Shown: positions 63,337 through 64,000 of the stretch, piece after piece
Position numbering within the stretch: position 1 is the stretch's first letter
Layout of the letters: the number at the start of each line of letters is the position of its first letter
Assembly: GCF_018502625.1 (NCBI RefSeq)
Contig: NZ_CP075566.1
Location: 3,396,001-3,460,000 of the forward strand
DNA length: 64,000 bases
Reading direction: 5' to 3'
Source of the DNA: Pseudomonas hormoni
Lineage (GTDB): Bacteria > Pseudomonadota > Gammaproteobacteria > Pseudomonadales > Pseudomonadaceae
Notes under the pieces: model-generated
Told to the model about the DNA's origin: nothing
The model's input: only the letters and a program-made list of their open reading frames with translations
Databases searched by the model: none
Made by a program: the position numbers and the translations under genes

Positions 63337-64000
63337 TTACTCCTTAATGAGTGGGTCAGAGATCCCACGGAAGCAGTCGAAGGAAGGGTGACGCAACGAG
63401 CCGTTCTCATAGCGCTCCATAAAGGTGACCCTCACGGTGTGGCCTTCGTACGGCATAGGCGCATCCCGCTCCGATTCCTCACGGGTCTCCCAATGATTTA
63501 CGGCGTCGGTGAACTCTTCCATTTGAGCTTGGGAGATCTTGCAGGCGTTTACTACATGGCCCGACTCAAGGAGAACCTCGAAGCCAATCACCTTGCCTTC
63601 GTTAGCCTTGCCTTCAGTACCCCAAACCAAACCAACAACCTTGCCGTCTTCGTTGTCCTTCGGAACGATCTTCCACATCCCGTTAACCTTCGAGCGCTTC
63701 CAGACCCCATTAGGGTCCTTCGCTACAACACCTTCACCGCCTGCATCACGGATCTTGTTGTTGAACTGATGCAGCTCTTCGAGCGAGAACACATCAAGGC
63801 TTTCGACGACTTCCCATTGGATCTCAGGGAACGTCTCTTTAAGGGCTCCCACCTGGGCCTCAACGTGGTACTTCATGACAGCGTGAGTTACTGGGTAGTC
63901 CTTACCGGACTCAATCGCGTCCATTGGGACTACCCCGAAGACCACAACCTTTAGGTGTTCAAGTGGAATATCTCCGTGTTCTTCACGATCCCGGCGAAGA
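63337..64000 (-). CDS. 1.3: ATP-dependent DNA ligase (gp1.3), C-terminal part
   Basis: The frame is open to the window edge, so the N-terminal adenylation part is missing. Seen: ligase motif IV GGEGVVAKDP, motif V WKIVPKDNEDGKVVG (KxK type), and the OB domain with SGHVVNACKISQAQ and EGHTVRVTFMERY. This matches the second half of T7-type ligase. It seals Okazaki fragments during phage replication. The stop codon is just before the AAGGAG of the next small frame. Confidence 0.93.
   Translation of the reverse strand, partial: LRRDREEHGDIPLEHLKVVVFGVVPMDAIESGKDYPVTHAVMKYHVEAQVGALKETFPEIQWEVVESLDVFSLEELHQFNNKIRDAGGEGVVAKDPNGVWKRSKVNGMWKIVPKDNEDGKVVGLVWGTEGKANEGKVIGFEVLLESGHVVNACKISQAQMEEFTDAVNHWETREESERDAPMPYEGHTVRVTFMERYENGSLRHPSFDCFRGISDPLIKE

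Overview
The window comes from the chromosome of a fluorescent-type Pseudomonas (P. fluorescens/koreensis-like). Evidence: a GC-rich chromosome studded with Pseudomonas-type REP/REPIN palindromes; a uric acid gene cluster with the cytochrome-fused urate hydroxylase PuuD; minCDE followed by an RluA-type pseudouridine synthase and ApeB; and the order deaD, crotonase, SpeE-like, class II DAHP synthase, ohrR, ohr, efp, which matches what I remember of the P. aeruginosa PA2840-PA2851 neighbourhood.

Layout, chromosomal half (1-31.8 kb): the end of a LysE-type exporter; a purine catabolism block (uraH, then puuE-uraD-alc-allA-puuD, an NCS2 permease and two Tsx/OmpK-like outer-membrane channels) that would import urate or nucleosides and take urate through 5-hydroxyisourate, OHCU, allantoin, allantoate and ureidoglycolate to glyoxylate; a patatin phospholipase and a lipid A acyltransferase; minCDE; a pseudouridine synthase; aminopeptidase ApeB; a 58-residue membrane protein and a large MscS channel; deaD; a crotonase; a SpeE-like protein; DAHP synthase; a YcaQ-type glycosylase; a DUF1127 protein; two LysR regulators around a TauE/SafE transporter; the ohrR/ohr organic peroxide module; an esterase; and efp.

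From about 31.85 kb to the right edge the window holds a near-complete T7-like (Autographivirus) genome lying in the chromosome, read almost entirely on the minus strand. In transcription order (right to left) it carries ATP-dependent DNA ligase (cut by the window edge), small early/middle genes, a dNMP kinase, SSB (2.5), endonuclease I (3), amidase (3.5), a nucleotidyltransferase-like gene, primase/helicase (4), DNA polymerase (5), 5.5-like, 5.7, exonuclease (6), 6.5, 6.7, 7.3, portal (8), scaffold (9), capsid (10), tail tubes (11, 12), 13, internal core proteins (14, 15, 16), tail fibre (17), holin, small terminase, nested spanins, large terminase (19) and a short 19.5. Eight copies of a phage-polymerase promoter with core CCCTCACTATTAGC, close to the promoters of the Pseudomonas phage gh-1, sit at the T7 positions 1.6 (approximately), 2.5, 6.5, 9, 10, 13, 17 and OR, and a T7-like terminator follows the capsid gene. 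The phage RNA polymerase and any integrase are expected beyond the right edge.

The most notable points are the T7-like prophage itself, abutting the promoter side of efp; an opposite-strand cargo gene of unknown function at its outer end (32191-32919); an Ig-like domain joined to the capsid protein by a probable -1 frameshift; and several small phage genes of unknown role. No tRNA, rRNA or CRISPR array was recognised.
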